From NCBI RefSeq assembly GCF_000418365.1, contig NC_021663.1:62001-126000 (forward strand): a stretch of 64,000 nucleotides of DNA, written 5' to 3'. This DNA is from Corynebacterium terpenotabidum Y-11 (lineage in GTDB: Bacteria; Actinomycetota; Actinomycetes; Mycobacteriales; Mycobacteriaceae). The translations under genes and the position numbers were made by a program. The notes under the pieces were generated by a model. The model did not search any database. It saw nothing but the letters and a program-made list of their open reading frames with translations, and was not told the origin of the DNA. Shown here in pieces: positions 30,039 to 38,465 of the stretch (the first letter of the stretch is position 1; the number at the start of each line of letters is the position of its first letter).

Positions 30039-32182
30039 CAGGAACCCTCCTTGCTCAGTGGGGCGTCCGCCCGCCGCGGGCCACCCGGCCCACCAGGCCA
30101 CCAGATCCGGTCGCCGAGCAGGTGGGTCAGCGCCGGCACCAGGAACGACCTGACCAGGAACGTGTCGATGAGCACTCCCAGAGAAATGATGACCGCAAGC
30201 TGCACCAGGAACTGGATCGGGATGACCAGAAGTGCAGCGAACGTGGCCGCCAGGACGACACCAGCACTGGTGATCACACCACCGGTACTCACCAGTCCCC
30301 GGCTCATGCCGACCGCTGTGCCGTGGATCATTGATTCCTCACGCACCCGCGTCATGAGGAAGATGTTGTAGTCGATAGCCAGTGCCACCAGGAACACGAA
30401 GGCGTACAGCGGCACAGACGGGTCCGAGCCGCTGGCACCGAACGCCGCGAACAGCACCGCACCGACTCCCAGTGCCGTACCGAAACTCAGCACGGTCGTC
30501 ACCAGCAGCACCAGTGGCGCCACCACCGACCGCAGCAGCAGCACAAGCATCACGGTGATGACCAGCAGAACGACCGGGATGATCACCTCCCGGTCGGCAA
30601 TCGAGGTTTCCCTGGTATCCAACTCCGTGGCAGTCGTCCCACCGACCATCGCACCGAGATCACCCACGCGATCCCGGATTTCCCGGACCGTGTCCTCTGC
30701 CGCATCGGAGTAGGGGGAATCGGTGAGCGTCACCTCCAGCATCACATCGCCGTCGACCACAAGAGAACCGGCTCCCTGCCTGCCGCCGCCCCCGTCGGAC
30801 ACAGACTGCACGCCATCGAGTGCGTCGACCCTCGCGCGGGCCTCGTCGGCACTGTCCTCGGGAACCAGAAGATACGCCGGTGCGCCCGACCCGGCCGGGA
30901 AATGCCGGTCCAGGGCTGCCTGCCCGTCCCGGGCGTCGCTCTGCCCGATGACGTAATCACTGGTCGGTACCCCATCGGCGTCCAATGTGAACAGGCCCGC
31001 ACACCCGGCGAGGAGCGCCAGGGTGACGCCGACGGCAATCCGGCGGGGAGCACGGGCGACAAGAGCAGCAACACGGTCCCAGATTCCGTCGCGGGCCGCG
31101 GCCGGGGAATCTTCCTGCGCACCAGCCGGGCGGGGGATCCTCGGCCAGAAGACCCGTCTGCCGCACAGGGCGAGAACGGCGGGAAGGAACGTCAGCGAGG
31201 TGAAGAAGGCCGCAGCAATGCCGACGGCCGCCACCGGGCCCAACCCGGCATTCGAGGCCAGGTCAGACAGGAGCAGGCAGAGCAGTCCCGCGATCACCGT
31301 GGCTGCTGAGGCCAGCACAGGCTGCCAGGTGCCCCGGATGGCGGCCACGGTAGCGGACCAGGTGTTGTCGTGGCGGCCAAGTTCTTCGCGGTACCGCGCG
31401 GTGTAGAGCAGCCCGTAGTCTGTCGCCGCGCCGATGACCAGGATGAACAGGATGCCCTGGATCTGGCCGTTGATCATCACCACCCCGGCCCTCGCCAAGG
31501 ACACGTTGACCAGCACCGCAGCGCACAGTGCGACCATGGAGCTCAGCAGGACGATCAGCGGCAGGAACGGCGAACGGTACACCAGCACGAGGACGACCAG
31601 GACCGCGGCGACGGCGACGAGTAGCAGCAGACCGTCGATTCCGGCGAACGCCGCCGACAGATCGGCGCTGAACCCGGCGGGCCCGGTGACCTGTGCCTGC
31701 AGGCCTTCCGGCAGTTCGGAGTCGAGGACGACCTGGAGCGCAGCGACAGCATCCGCCGGTGCGGCGCCCTCGGGTGGCAGCACGATGATCTGTACTGCCT
31801 CCCCGTCTTCGGACAACACCGGAGGACTGACCTCGGTAGCCGTGGTGCCGGTGGCACCGACAGCGCGGTCTACTGTGGCCAAGAGCTGGTCAGGGAGGTC
31901 ACTCAGCTCTGCCGGATCGATCTGTTCCCCGTCAGTCTGCGCGGTAATGACCACGATCGCCGGGGCAGCTCCGGAATCCTGGAAATCCCCGAGCCGGTCG
32001 CTGACCTTCGTCGATTCCGCGGATCCCGGGAGGAACGAGGACTGGTCGTTGGTGGCCACCTCGCTGATCTCACCGAACTTCGGACCGCCGACGGCAGCGA
32101 CCCCCAGCCAGATGAGGATCAGTGAGACGGAGAGTGCCCGACGCCAGAACGAGCGGGAACGGTGAGAGGGGGCGTCCGACAT
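30035..32182 (-). CDS. MMPL/RND-family membrane transporter
   Basis: A 715-residue protein with two repeated halves. Each half has one membrane helix, a large extracellular loop and a block of five or more helices. Typical MMPL features are visible: NDQSSFLPGSAESTKV in the first loop, GAATDYGLLYTARYREE in the first block and VALAIDYNIFLMTRVREES (Asp-Tyr pairs of the proton relay) in the second. In Corynebacteriales such proteins export lipids (for example trehalose monomycolate) or drugs; the length and lack of a long C-terminal tail resemble the shorter MmpL/actinorhodin-type exporters. The start at 32182 (MSDAPSHRS) precedes the first helix. The substrate is unknown. Confidence 0.9.
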   Translation of the reverse strand: MSDAPSHRSRSFWRRALSVSLILIWLGVAAVGGPKFGEISEVATNDQSSFLPGSAESTKVSDRLGDFQDSGAAPAIVVITAQTDGEQIDPAELSDLPDQLLATVDRAVGATGTTATEVSPPVLSEDGEAVQIIVLPPEGAAPADAVAALQVVLDSELPEGLQAQVTGPAGFSADLSAAFAGIDGLLLLVAVAAVLVVLVLVYRSPFLPLIVLLSSMVALCAAVLVNVSLARAGVVMINGQIQGILFILVIGAATDYGLLYTARYREELGRHDNTWSATVAAIRGTWQPVLASAATVIAGLLCLLLSDLASNAGLGPVAAVGIAAAFFTSLTFLPAVLALCGRRVFWPRIPRPAGAQEDSPAAARDGIWDRVAALVARAPRRIAVGVTLALLAGCAGLFTLDADGVPTSDYVIGQSDARDGQAALDRHFPAGSGAPAYLLVPEDSADEARARVDALDGVQSVSDGGGGRQGAGSLVVDGDVMLEVTLTDSPYSDAAEDTVREIRDRVGDLGAMVGGTTATELDTRETSIADREVIIPVVLLVITVMLVLLLRSVVAPLVLLVTTVLSFGTALGVGAVLFAAFGASGSDPSVPLYAFVFLVALAIDYNIFLMTRVREESMIHGTAVGMSRGLVSTGGVITSAGVVLAATFAALLVIPIQFLVQLAVIISLGVLIDTFLVRSFLVPALTHLLGDRIWWPGGPGGPRRADAPLSKEGSC

Positions 32183-32409
32183 GGTGCACTCGCTTCGATT
32201 GACGTCAGAGTTCACTCAAGAATGTCACAGGACCCCGGTACCTGACGCCGCGGGCTGCAGACCTGGATCTGCCTGCAGCCCTGAGAAATATCGTTCCGGC
32301 GGCGTGCCCGGCGGCAGGGAATCGCTCCGCGCAGCCCGTCAGCGTTACGCCCCGCCCGCCGCAACACCCCGTCACCCTGCTGCGGTAGCCGGCTCCGGCC
32401 CGTGCGGGG

Positions 32410-33423
32410 TCAGTCCTGAGAGTGCCCCTCGTAGGGACGGATGGTCTTCGGCTCCTGGTAGGTGCCGGAGATCATGCCGTTCTTGATCATCAACGAACGG
32501 CCGGGCTCCATGTACCTCTTGCTGTCCGGCAGGTGCCGGAAAACCTTGCGGAGCAGGGCACGGAGCCGGTTGAAGCGCTTCTCGTCACGAGCGCTCCACG
32601 GCACCTCGAGAATGTCGCGGGCGTTCTGCGGCAGGGTGGCGACCGTCAGCCAGACAGCGCTACGCATGATCGGCTTCCAGATCAGCTTCCAGACGAACGG
32701 CGAGACACCGTCCGGGGCCTTGACCGGCTCGTCGCGCACGGTGCGAAGGGCGAAGTCCACGGTCTGGTTGCGCTCGAGGACGGTCTCGGTCATCCGGTCG
32801 ATATAGGCGACCAGGTCGTCGTAGTTGTCAATGACGGGACGGTTGGAGAGACCGTACTTCTCCCACCAGGTGACACCCTCGCGGACCAGCTGGTCGCGCT
32901 CCTCATGGGTGAAGGGCTCACCGAAGAGGTCCTGGGCGTAGATCACGCGGTAGACGAAGGTCGCGTGAGCCCACCAGTAGGTGTCCGGGTCCAGGGAGTG
33001 ATAGCGCTCGCCGTTGTTCAGGGTGCCCTTGATGGTGGTGTGGTAGTCGCGGATCCGCTTGCCCAGTTCACCGTCGTCGTAGATGGACTGGATGATCTGC
33101 GGGGTAGAACGCTCGAGGCGGGAGAACGGCTCGTCGAAGAACTTCGAGTGGTCCAGCAGCGACTTGCCGATCGCCGGGTGCATGTTCTGCAGAATGCCGG
33201 TGTACCCGCGCAGCAGCTGAATCCGGTTGTCGGAGCCCCACTTCCACAGCAGAGAGTCCGTCCCCAGCGGGGACCGGCGGAGTTCGCGAGTGGAACGGCC
33301 ACTTCCTTCAGCGGGAGTTGCGGAGCCATCGACGGCAGTCGTGGTGGCCTCGGTGGCATTCGCCGCCTTGTCGTCCGTCGTGTCGACTTCGGATGTTTCG
33401 TTCTGGGAGGCAGGGGTGGTCAT
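32410..33423 (-). CDS. MpaB-type oxygenase (DUF2236 family)
   Basis: A 337-residue protein with a disordered Thr/Ala/Ser-rich N-terminus of about 60 residues, followed by the oxygenase MpaB-like domain. Conserved features include LLRGYTGILQNMHPAIGKSL, the histidine-containing DPDTYWWAHATFVYRVIYAQ and THEERDQLVREGVTWWEKYG. Family members (MpaB, latex-clearing protein relatives) are metal or heme oxygenases; the substrate here is not evident. The start at 33423 has AAAGGAA 10 nt upstream. It is separate from the MMPL gene by 227 bp in which I see nothing recognisable. Confidence 0.85.
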   Translation of the reverse strand: MTTPASQNETSEVDTTDDKAANATEATTTAVDGSATPAEGSGRSTRELRRSPLGTDSLLWKWGSDNRIQLLRGYTGILQNMHPAIGKSLLDHSKFFDEPFSRLERSTPQIIQSIYDDGELGKRIRDYHTTIKGTLNNGERYHSLDPDTYWWAHATFVYRVIYAQDLFGEPFTHEERDQLVREGVTWWEKYGLSNRPVIDNYDDLVAYIDRMTETVLERNQTVDFALRTVRDEPVKAPDGVSPFVWKLIWKPIMRSAVWLTVATLPQNARDILEVPWSARDEKRFNRLRALLRKVFRHLPDSKRYMEPGRSLMIKNGMISGTYQEPKTIRPYEGHSQD

Positions 33424-33908
33424 AGTGAGATTTCCTTTGTTGCAGTCGTCGTGTGGAAAATAATGGGCGATATTGCACATGCTTTAAACGGGAAATGCGG
33501 CGTCGCCGTCACCTGAATAAAAATCTGGGGGTTTCCCTATCTGGATTATCAAACCTTCCGCTGGTCTTCTCATTCGGCATGCGCCACCGCTGCGAGGTGG
33601 GCGTTGTCGAACGCGTGGGGACGGGCGTCTTTTGGCCTGAATCTACCAGCGACAACCACCCGCCCGGCGCAAGTCGAATATTTTGTCGTCGATGCACAAC
33701 AGAGCGAGTGGGAATAGTAGGAAGTGAACAATCTTCGATTCGAGGCCTCGACGTCGGTCAACGACTCGTCGGGCCTCACCCCCCGGTGCCGTCCACATCG
33801 TGGCCGACAGTGCAGATCGCGCGCAGGGCTGGGCCGTGCTCTACGCCGACCGCCCGGACGGCTCCGGGCGTGACCATTGCGCCCCGGAACCCCGGTACGG
33901 ATGCCTGG
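33424..33908. other. 485-bp stretch without a supported gene
   Basis: The first 100 bp are AT-rich and probably hold the promoter of the MpaB-type gene. Near 33765-33900 one frame on the plus strand reads PGAVHIVADSADRAQGWAVL with DRPDGSGRDH, which looks like protein but is preceded by a shift at a run of C (33779) and has no start. It may be the remains of a gene. Nothing else was identified. Confidence 0.35.
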
Positions 33909-34403
33909 CTAGCGGCGGCGGCCGCCCATTGCGAGGGCGGCGCCGCCGAATATGCCGGCCACTCCGGCGCCGGTGGCCAGAGCTGCCACGCCGAAGGCCA
34001 GGGTGGACGTCATCAGGGAGGTGCGCACGGCGGCGCCGTTCAGTGCTGTTGTACGCAGCGGGTCATCCATCTCCAACTCCGCGTACGTCTTGTCGCCGGT
34101 CATCTCGGCGACATGCTCCTTGACGGCCTCGGCCTATGCGTAGGCACTGAAGGGGCCGTCGACCTGCTCGCCGGCGAAGTGGTCGGCATCTTCTGAGACG
34201 GTGATGTGCTCGTCAACGAGCTCACTCTTGACCGCGAGCCAGCCGACAACGCCGCCGACGACGAAGGCCAGACCGATGATGGCGATGAGGATGCCGGAGA
34301 TCAGCGGGAACCAGGAGCGGGAGGACGCAGCGTCGGTGGCGGCCCCGGTGTCGACGGCGGACAGGTCGGAGTCGGGGGACGGAGAGCTGGATGCGGAGTT
34401 CAT
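33909..34403 (-). pseudogene. Two-helix membrane protein split by an in-frame amber codon
   Basis: From 34403 the frame encodes MNSASSSPSPDSDLSAVDTG, a transmembrane helix (WFPLISGILIAIIGLAFVVG), then AVKSELVDEHITVSEDADHF and VDGPFSAYA followed by TAG at 34134-34136. The same frame then continues AEAVKEHVAEMTGDKTYAEL, EMDDPLRTTALNGAAVRTSL and a second helix to TGA at 33909. The downstream part follows naturally from the upstream part, so a CAG-to-TAG change in one 164-codon gene is the simplest reading. Function unknown. A restart at the ATG at 34103 is possible. Confidence 0.7.
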
Positions 34404-34460
34404 GGCGCCTTTCTGACGAGTGGAGCGGGTAAGCGGAGCGGGCCACAGAGCAGATGCGTA

Positions 34461-34479
34461 TTAGGGTAACCTACCGTGC
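34461..34479. promoter_or_regulatory. Weak DtxR-like iron box
   Basis: TTAGGGTAACCTACCGTGC matches 13 of 19 positions of the corynebacterial DtxR consensus as I recall it, with the core TAGG/CCTA inverted repeat. It is about 58 bp upstream of the amber-split gene. The match is imperfect, so iron control is only a possibility. The surrounding 34404-34897 region contains no other gene I can support. Confidence 0.25.
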
Positions 34480-34897
34480 CCAATGGGACCACGAGGTGGT
34501 CCGCGACCTCCCCCCGTTTGCGCTCGGCGGCGTGTTCAGCCGCGACCCACGTGCCCAGGGACCGCGAACCGAGGCCGAACTTCCGAGGGATTCCGGCGAC
34601 GCTATATCGGCTGTCCACTCAACGAGAGGAGAGCTGGTCCGGGTGGTGGACGGTCGGGATCGTGACTGACCAGGGCTTCTGTCCGTCCCGTGTTAGCCCG
34701 GTCCCCGTGGGCTGGTTGTCGCCCGTGCTCGCTGGCGCGCGGCGGCCAGTGAACCCCGATGGAACCTCCGGCCAGATGTCATGGTGGTGCCAGATCGGGA
34801 TCGTAGATTGATGGTCATCGGGCACAGCGAAGGTGCCCGGCGCACGATCCCCTACCGACGGTCGCGATACAGCGACCACATCAGAAAGGTCACCACC

Positions 34898-35035
34898 ATG
34901 GACATCAACGGTTTCATCGAGCCCTTCCAGCAGTTCGGCCAGCACATCCAGCAGGCTCCGCAGCAGGCGCAGGAGTTCGTCGAGCAGCATGCTCCGAAGC
35001 TGCCGGAGTTCCGCAGCAGCATCCTCGGCTCCTAG
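34898..35035 (+). CDS. 45-residue peptide, unknown function
   Basis: The frame from the ATG at 34898 reads MDINGFIEPFQQFGQHIQQA and ends with EFRSSILGS. It is Gln-rich and amphipathic, with no signal peptide and no Cys. GAAAGG lies 10 nt upstream, a good ribosome site, and a strong hairpin follows about 60 bp later. Corynebacteria make several signal-less envelope peptides of similar size (PorA, PorH class channel formers), but I cannot align this one to them by eye. Confidence 0.5.
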   Translation: MDINGFIEPFQQFGQHIQQAPQQAQEFVEQHAPKLPEFRSSILGS

Positions 35036-35092
35036 GACTGAGCACTCCCGGGCTGACCAGGTCCGGGTTGAGCACTCCCGGAGTGCATGGAC

Positions 35093-35124
35093 GACCCCCG
35101 CACCGTATCGACGGTGCGGGGGTC
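35093..35124. terminator. Strong hairpin between the peptide gene and the convergent membrane protein
   Basis: GACCCCCGCACCG at 35093-35105 pairs perfectly with 35112-35124 (13 bp, 6-nt loop). There is no T run on either side, so it may be a bidirectional attenuator or terminator of the GC-rich type. Just before it GAGCACTCCCGG is repeated twice within 40 bp. Confidence 0.55.
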
Positions 35125-35154
35125 ATTCATGTCCCGGTGGCATCCGGAACCATC

Positions 35155-35775
35155 TCAGGTCGGCGACGATTCCGTCGTATCCGGGTTCGCCTCGCGGTAC
35201 TCGCTGTCACCGGCATTGAGCAGCAGGGAACCGAGCACGGCCACCGCGATCAGGCCGACACCGACCCGTTTCCAGTGCCGCGGAGTCAACGTCGGCGGTG
35301 GGGTCGCGACAAGCGACCGGGCGATCAGCGCGTCCTCCTCGGTGAGGTAGGACGCCAGCTCCCGGTTCGTGGCCTCCTCCTTCTCCCATGCGGCAAAGGC
35401 CTTCCGGTCCTTCCGGCGGCAGAGCAGCGGCCAGGCGCAGGCGAGGGTTATCGCCACGCTGAGCAGGATGCCGCCGAGGGCGTAGAGCACGGAATACCGG
35501 AGGTCGGTGACGCTGGTCAGCACGGCGAACACCCCGAACACCACGCCGATCCACAGCAGGACAGTGGTCGCCGTCGACCCGCCGGGCCGCGCCGGAGCGG
35601 TGACCATCTGCGGGTACGCCTGCGGTGTGGGCGGCCCGTACTGCTGTGCCACCGGGAACTGCGGATGCTGCTGCCCGGGCGCCTGCCGAGGCACCTGGCC
35701 AGGCACCTGACCGGGCACCTGGCCGGGGGTCGGGGGCACACGGAAGGGGTTCACCGGGCGCTGTCGGTCGTTCAT
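35155..35775 (-). CDS. Membrane protein with PGQV-repeat N-terminus
   Basis: 206 residues. The first 65 are Pro/Gln-rich with tandem PGQV repeats (PGQVPGQVPGQVPRQAPGQ). Two adjacent transmembrane helices (about 70-115: TTVLLWIGVVFGVFAVLTSV and LYALGGILLSVAITLACAW) follow, then a charged cytoplasmic-looking stretch (RRKDRKAFAAWEKEEATNRE) and a last helix near residues 170-187. The layout resembles the Pro-rich small membrane proteins common in Corynebacterium. No function is assigned. Confidence 0.75.
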   Translation of the reverse strand: MNDRQRPVNPFRVPPTPGQVPGQVPGQVPRQAPGQQHPQFPVAQQYGPPTPQAYPQMVTAPARPGGSTATTVLLWIGVVFGVFAVLTSVTDLRYSVLYALGGILLSVAITLACAWPLLCRRKDRKAFAAWEKEEATNRELASYLTEEDALIARSLVATPPPTLTPRHWKRVGVGLIAVAVLGSLLLNAGDSEYREANPDTTESSPT

Positions 35776-35933
35776 GTCATCTCCCTCTCCCCGGTTCGGC
35801 TGGTGGCCGGGGATCCTTTCCGCCCGTCAGCGTATCGACGTCGCGGACGCCGGGGGCGCTGCCGGGGTGGGCAATCGAACACCCGTCGTCCCGTCCCGCC
35901 ACCGGTGATCTCCGTGGCCCCGGGGTGACAGCG

Positions 35934-36662
35934 TCAGTCGTCCAGGTGGGCGACGGCGTACTCCGCCTCTTCCGCGGTGAACTGTCCACCGTACTCGCTG
36001 GTCAACTGGTCACGGATGGCCTCCGGGGACATGTCCATCGTGTCCCGGTAAGTCCGGGCACTCTCCAGAGCATTGTTGTTCCAGTCCGCGTCGATGTTGT
36101 CGATGGCGTACTGTGCCTCCTCCGCGGTGAACTGTCCGCCGAACTCGCTGGTCAGCTGGTCGTAGATGCCCATCTTCGACATGTGCATCGTGTCCGAGTA
36201 GCTTTCCGCACTCGCCAGGGCGTTGGCGTTCCAGTCGGCGTCCACGTTGTCGACCGCGTACTGGGCGGCCTCCGTGGAGAACTGGTCGGCGTACTCGCTG
36301 GTCAGCTGGGCGAACAGGCTGGCCTTCGACATGTGCATCGTGTCCGAGTAGCTCTTCGCCTTGCGCAGCGCGGAGCTGAACTCGGCGGGGAGGTCGGCGT
36401 CGGCCGCGGGATCGTCGCTGGCGAGGTCGGCGGACGCCGTGCTGCCGGCGGAGGCGTTGTCCGAACCGTCCTTGTCGTCCCCGCCAGCCGTGGAGGCGAT
36501 GACGACGATGACCACCAGCACCATGAGGATGATGAACCACACCCGCTTGTAGAAGGGCTTCTTCGGCGTCGCCGGGGCCTGCTGCGTGGGTGTGGCGTAG
36601 GGGTTCTGGCCAGCAGCATTCTGCGTGCCGGGATCCTGGGGCAGTGGGGGAGTGGAGGTCAT
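35934..36662 (-). CDS. Membrane-anchored Ltp-repeat protein (three 50-residue repeats)
   Basis: 242 residues: a Pro/Gln-rich cytoplasmic start, one transmembrane helix (about 41-58), an Asp/Ser-rich linker, then three tandem repeats of exactly 50 residues. The motif SYSDTMHMSK occurs at 104 and 154 and its variant at 204, and each repeat has LTSEYADQFSTEEAQYAV-type ends. This is the host cell surface-exposed lipoprotein (Ltp) repeat. In the Streptococcus thermophilus prophage TP-J34, Ltp blocks injection of superinfecting phage DNA. Unlike that protein, this one has no lipobox Cys and is anchored by a helix. An envelope or superinfection-exclusion role is inference. Confidence 0.85.
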   Translation of the reverse strand: MTSTPPLPQDPGTQNAAGQNPYATPTQQAPATPKKPFYKRVWFIILMVLVVIVVIASTAGGDDKDGSDNASAGSTASADLASDDPAADADLPAEFSSALRKAKSYSDTMHMSKASLFAQLTSEYADQFSTEAAQYAVDNVDADWNANALASAESYSDTMHMSKMGIYDQLTSEFGGQFTAEEAQYAIDNIDADWNNNALESARTYRDTMDMSPEAIRDQLTSEYGGQFTAEEAEYAVAHLDD

Positions 36663-36950
36663 GGAACGTCTCTTTCGCGTGGGGGATCACCGACGCACAC
36701 GGGCGTCGGCATCGGGAGTCGTGCGGTCAGATGCCCGGCCGGGCGGCAATGTGGGTGCCGACCCGGCCGGGGTGTCCGTGGTGGGCGGAGCCCGATGGCG
36801 GGTTCCGGACTCCGGTGGACACGCAGGACATCATGACGCAGACCCCGGACACGGAAATTCCGCGTTCGACAGATTCGATGCCGACCGTTCGAACGGCGGG
36901 TGTCGGGCGTCCCCGCCCCGGCCCCGACCGCGTCCCCGCCCCGCCGCGTC

Positions 36951-38369
36951 CTACTTCTTGACCGCGTACAGCCGCTTGTTGACGAATTCGTCCATGCCCA
37001 GCGGGCCCAGCTCACGGCCGTATCCGGAGCGCTTCACCCCGCCGAAGGGCATTGACTCGGTCTCCGGGGCGGACTGGTTCACCCCGGTCATGCCCGCCTC
37101 CAGTCCCTCGGCGAACTTCTCGGCGCGTCCGGGCTCGGTGGCGAAGACGGTGGAGCCGAGCCCGTACTGGGTGTCATTGGCCAGGGCCAGTGCCTCCTCA
37201 TCGGAAGAGACCTTGAACACGGAGACCACCGGCCCGAAGAACTCCTCGTAGGCGATCGGCGTCCCCACCGGAATATCGGTGAGCACCGCCGGGGCGACGT
37301 AGAACCCGGAGGCGAAGTCACCGCCGAGGCGGGTACCGCCGACCCGGAGTGTCGCACCGGCGTCCACCGCGCGCCCGATCTGGTCGACGAGGGTGTCCGC
37401 CGCCCGCTCCGAGGACAGCGGCGCGAACGCCTTCTCCTGTGTGTAGTCCTCGATCTGTGCCGGATCCTTCGGCGTCAGCGCGCTGACCAGCGCGACAGCC
37501 TCATCGACGAACTCCTCGTAGATCTCCGCCGAGACGATGATGCGCTTATTGGAGTTGCAGGCCTGGCCGGTGTTCTCCAGGCGGATCGCCACGGCGGTCG
37601 CCGCCGCGGCCTTCACGTCATCGGTCGACAGGATCACGTACGGGTCGGACCCGCCGAGTTCCAGGACCACCTTCTTCAGTGCGGCACCGGCCTGGGCGGC
37701 GATGGCGGCACCCGCACGCTCCGACCCGGTCAGCGACACCCCCTGCACCCGCGGATCCTCGATGACGGTGGAGATCTGGTCGTGGGTGGCGAATATGTTG
37801 GTGTACACCGCCTCCGGGTAGCCGCCCTCGCGCAGGGCCTGGCGGATGATCTCTTCGACGACCAGCGCGCAGCCGGGCACGGATTCGGCGTGCTTGAGAA
37901 GGATGACATTGCCGGTGACCAGGTTCGGGGCCGCGAAACGGGCGATCTGGTAGTAGGGGTAGTTCCACGGCATGATGCCCAGCAGCACACCGACGGGTCG
38001 ACGCTGCACCACGATGCGGGACTCCTCGGAATCCTCCAGCACCTGGTCGGCGGCGAGCGCCGGACCGTTGTCGGCGTAGTAGCTGAAGATGTTGCCGGAG
38101 AAGTCCGCCTCACCGACGGACTCACCCAGCGGCTTACCCATCTCGGCGGTGGCGAGTGCGCCGAGTTCGGCAGCCCGCTCCGTGAACAGGGCGGCGATGC
38201 GGGTGACGACGGCGGCCCGCTCGGCGATCGGCACGGCACGCCAGGTGGCGGCGGCCGCGGCGGCGTCGGCGAGGACGCTGCGCAGTTCAGCGTCGCTGAG
38301 GTGCGGGTGCTCGCCGGTGACCTCGCCGGTGGCGGGGATGGTGGTGCGGTAGACGGGAGAGGTGGTCAT
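36951..38369 (-). CDS. gabD: NAD(P)-dependent succinate-semialdehyde dehydrogenase
   Basis: A 472-residue aldehyde dehydrogenase oxidising succinate semialdehyde to succinate, the last step of GABA breakdown. Hallmarks: MPWNYPYYQIARFAAPN, the cofactor loop SLTGSERAGAAIA, the general base Glu in VVLELGGSDPYV, catalytic C271 in NTGQACNSNKR, and EEFFGPVVSVF. The substrate assignment rests on family resemblance and on the nearby gabT, gabP and PucR genes. A second, similar enzyme is encoded at 42957-44426. It is transcribed away from gabT. The 288 bp on its 3' side hold nothing I recognise. Confidence 0.9.
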   Translation of the reverse strand: MTTSPVYRTTIPATGEVTGEHPHLSDAELRSVLADAAAAAATWRAVPIAERAAVVTRIAALFTERAAELGALATAEMGKPLGESVGEADFSGNIFSYYADNGPALAADQVLEDSEESRIVVQRRPVGVLLGIMPWNYPYYQIARFAAPNLVTGNVILLKHAESVPGCALVVEEIIRQALREGGYPEAVYTNIFATHDQISTVIEDPRVQGVSLTGSERAGAAIAAQAGAALKKVVLELGGSDPYVILSTDDVKAAAATAVAIRLENTGQACNSNKRIIVSAEIYEEFVDEAVALVSALTPKDPAQIEDYTQEKAFAPLSSERAADTLVDQIGRAVDAGATLRVGGTRLGGDFASGFYVAPAVLTDIPVGTPIAYEEFFGPVVSVFKVSSDEEALALANDTQYGLGSTVFATEPGRAEKFAEGLEAGMTGVNQSAPETESMPFGGVKRSGYGRELGPLGMDEFVNKRLYAVKK

Positions 38370-38465
38370 GATGTGCTCCTGGTGCGTGATGGCGGTGGTC
38401 AGTCGGCGTCGGTGGTCAGTCGATGCCCACGGTAGTGGCGTCCTCCCCGGTTCGTCACTGCCGGG

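Noticed and set aside
34619..34990. 123-codon minus-strand frame with Leu-rich start
   Set aside because: It is the complement of the Gln-rich 45-residue peptide gene and has no independent support.
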